Below, piece after piece: positions 6,296-6,561 of a stretch of 6,561 nucleotides of DNA. The DNA is from Verrucomicrobiales bacterium (GTDB lineage: Bacteria > Verrucomicrobiota > Verrucomicrobiia > Verrucomicrobiales > DEV007), in NCBI GenBank assembly GCA_023253615.1, contig JALRFZ010000032.1, positions 1 to 6,561 on the forward strand, given 5' to 3'. The translations under genes were made by a program, and so were the position numbers. The notes under the pieces are model-generated. The model was not told where the DNA came from and searched no databases. It saw nothing but the letters and a program-made list of their open reading frames with translations. The first letter of the stretch is position 1. Each line of letters begins with the position of its first letter.

Positions 6296-6561
6296 ATGAA
6301 ATCCGTTCATCTCGTTCCGATCCTTTCCCTTGTCCTCTTCGCGAATGCCGCCGCCGGCGAGCGATTCGATTTCAGCAAACGCGCCAGCGAGATCGATCCC
6401 CGCGCGAAGGAACATCCCGCGATCGACTTCGTCTTCACCGACGACAAGGGCAAACCGCGCGATCTCCAGCACGCCTCCGTGGATACCGAAGTGAAATCCC
6501 AGGGCAAGCTCGTCATCTGGCTGATGGATCACAACGCCGGTCTCGCCGAGCGTGTCAACAG
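6296..6561 (+). CDS. N-terminal part of an exported hydrolase-type protein (possibly BPSS1187-like), 3' truncated
   Basis: ATG at 6296 opens a frame that runs off the window after 88 codons. The product starts with a clear signal peptide: MKSVHLVPILSLVLFANAAAG has a Lys-bearing n-region, a hydrophobic core at residues 4-16 and an AxA-type cleavage site around residues 18-20. The mature start carries IDFVFTDDKGKPRDLQHASV and then a strand KLVIWLMDHNAGLAERVN, consistent with the first core strand of an alpha/beta hydrolase. From memory this beginning resembles secreted proteins of the BPSS1187 family common in Planctomycetota and Verrucomicrobiota. The active site lies outside the window, so activity cannot be judged. 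The gene starts 9 bp after the preceding esterase-like gene, with no Shine-Dalgarno, and very likely belongs to the same transcript. Confidence 0.7.
   Translation, partial: MKSVHLVPILSLVLFANAAAGERFDFSKRASEIDPRAKEHPAIDFVFTDDKGKPRDLQHASVDTEVKSQGKLVIWLMDHNAGLAERVN

Overview
The window is GC-rich and gene-dense. It looks like a chromosomal piece from a Verrucomicrobiota- or Planctomycetota-type bacterium; I lean to Verrucomicrobiota. The clues are several secreted hydrolase or lectin-like proteins in series, almost no recognisable Shine-Dalgarno sequences, an AmmeMemoRadiSam locus, and intergenic repeats of TTCCGTGT-type nonamers. This is inference from protein style; no rRNA or marker gene is present.

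Layout: (1) Positions 1-1213 (+) hold the 3' end of an unidentified protein with a C-terminal beta-rich domain. It is followed 13 bp later by a secreted concanavalin-A-like/DUF1080-type protein. (2) Positions 1206-2072 (-) hold an uncharacterised two-gene module: an MNT-fold nucleotidyltransferase and a 108-residue partner. The partner's 3' end overlaps the convergent lectin-like gene by 8 bp. (3) Positions 2155-4941 (-) hold the AmmeMemoRadiSam system: radical SAM enzyme AmrS, then a single protein fusing AMMECR1 (A) to Memo (B). The two genes are separated by 264 bp that contain a 178-bp repeat element with imperfect 27-bp inverted ends and, at its right edge, a 26-bp tandem repeat. (4) From 4942 there is a divergent 109-bp intergenic region. 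It is followed on the + strand by a secreted alpha/beta hydrolase with an N-terminal carbohydrate-binding-like domain, then the start of a second exported hydrolase-type protein (probably BPSS1187-like) that runs off the window.

How the genes fit together: the two + strand blocks look like extracytoplasmic carbohydrate/ester degradation genes. The - strand block is cytoplasmic. AmrS, A and B are conserved together across bacteria and archaea as one system whose chemistry is poorly defined. The nucleotidyltransferase pair lies downstream on the same strand and could be co-transcribed, but nothing in its sequence ties it to the radical SAM system. The least explained items are the nucleotidyltransferase/108-residue pair and the repeat element splitting the AmmeMemoRadiSam genes.
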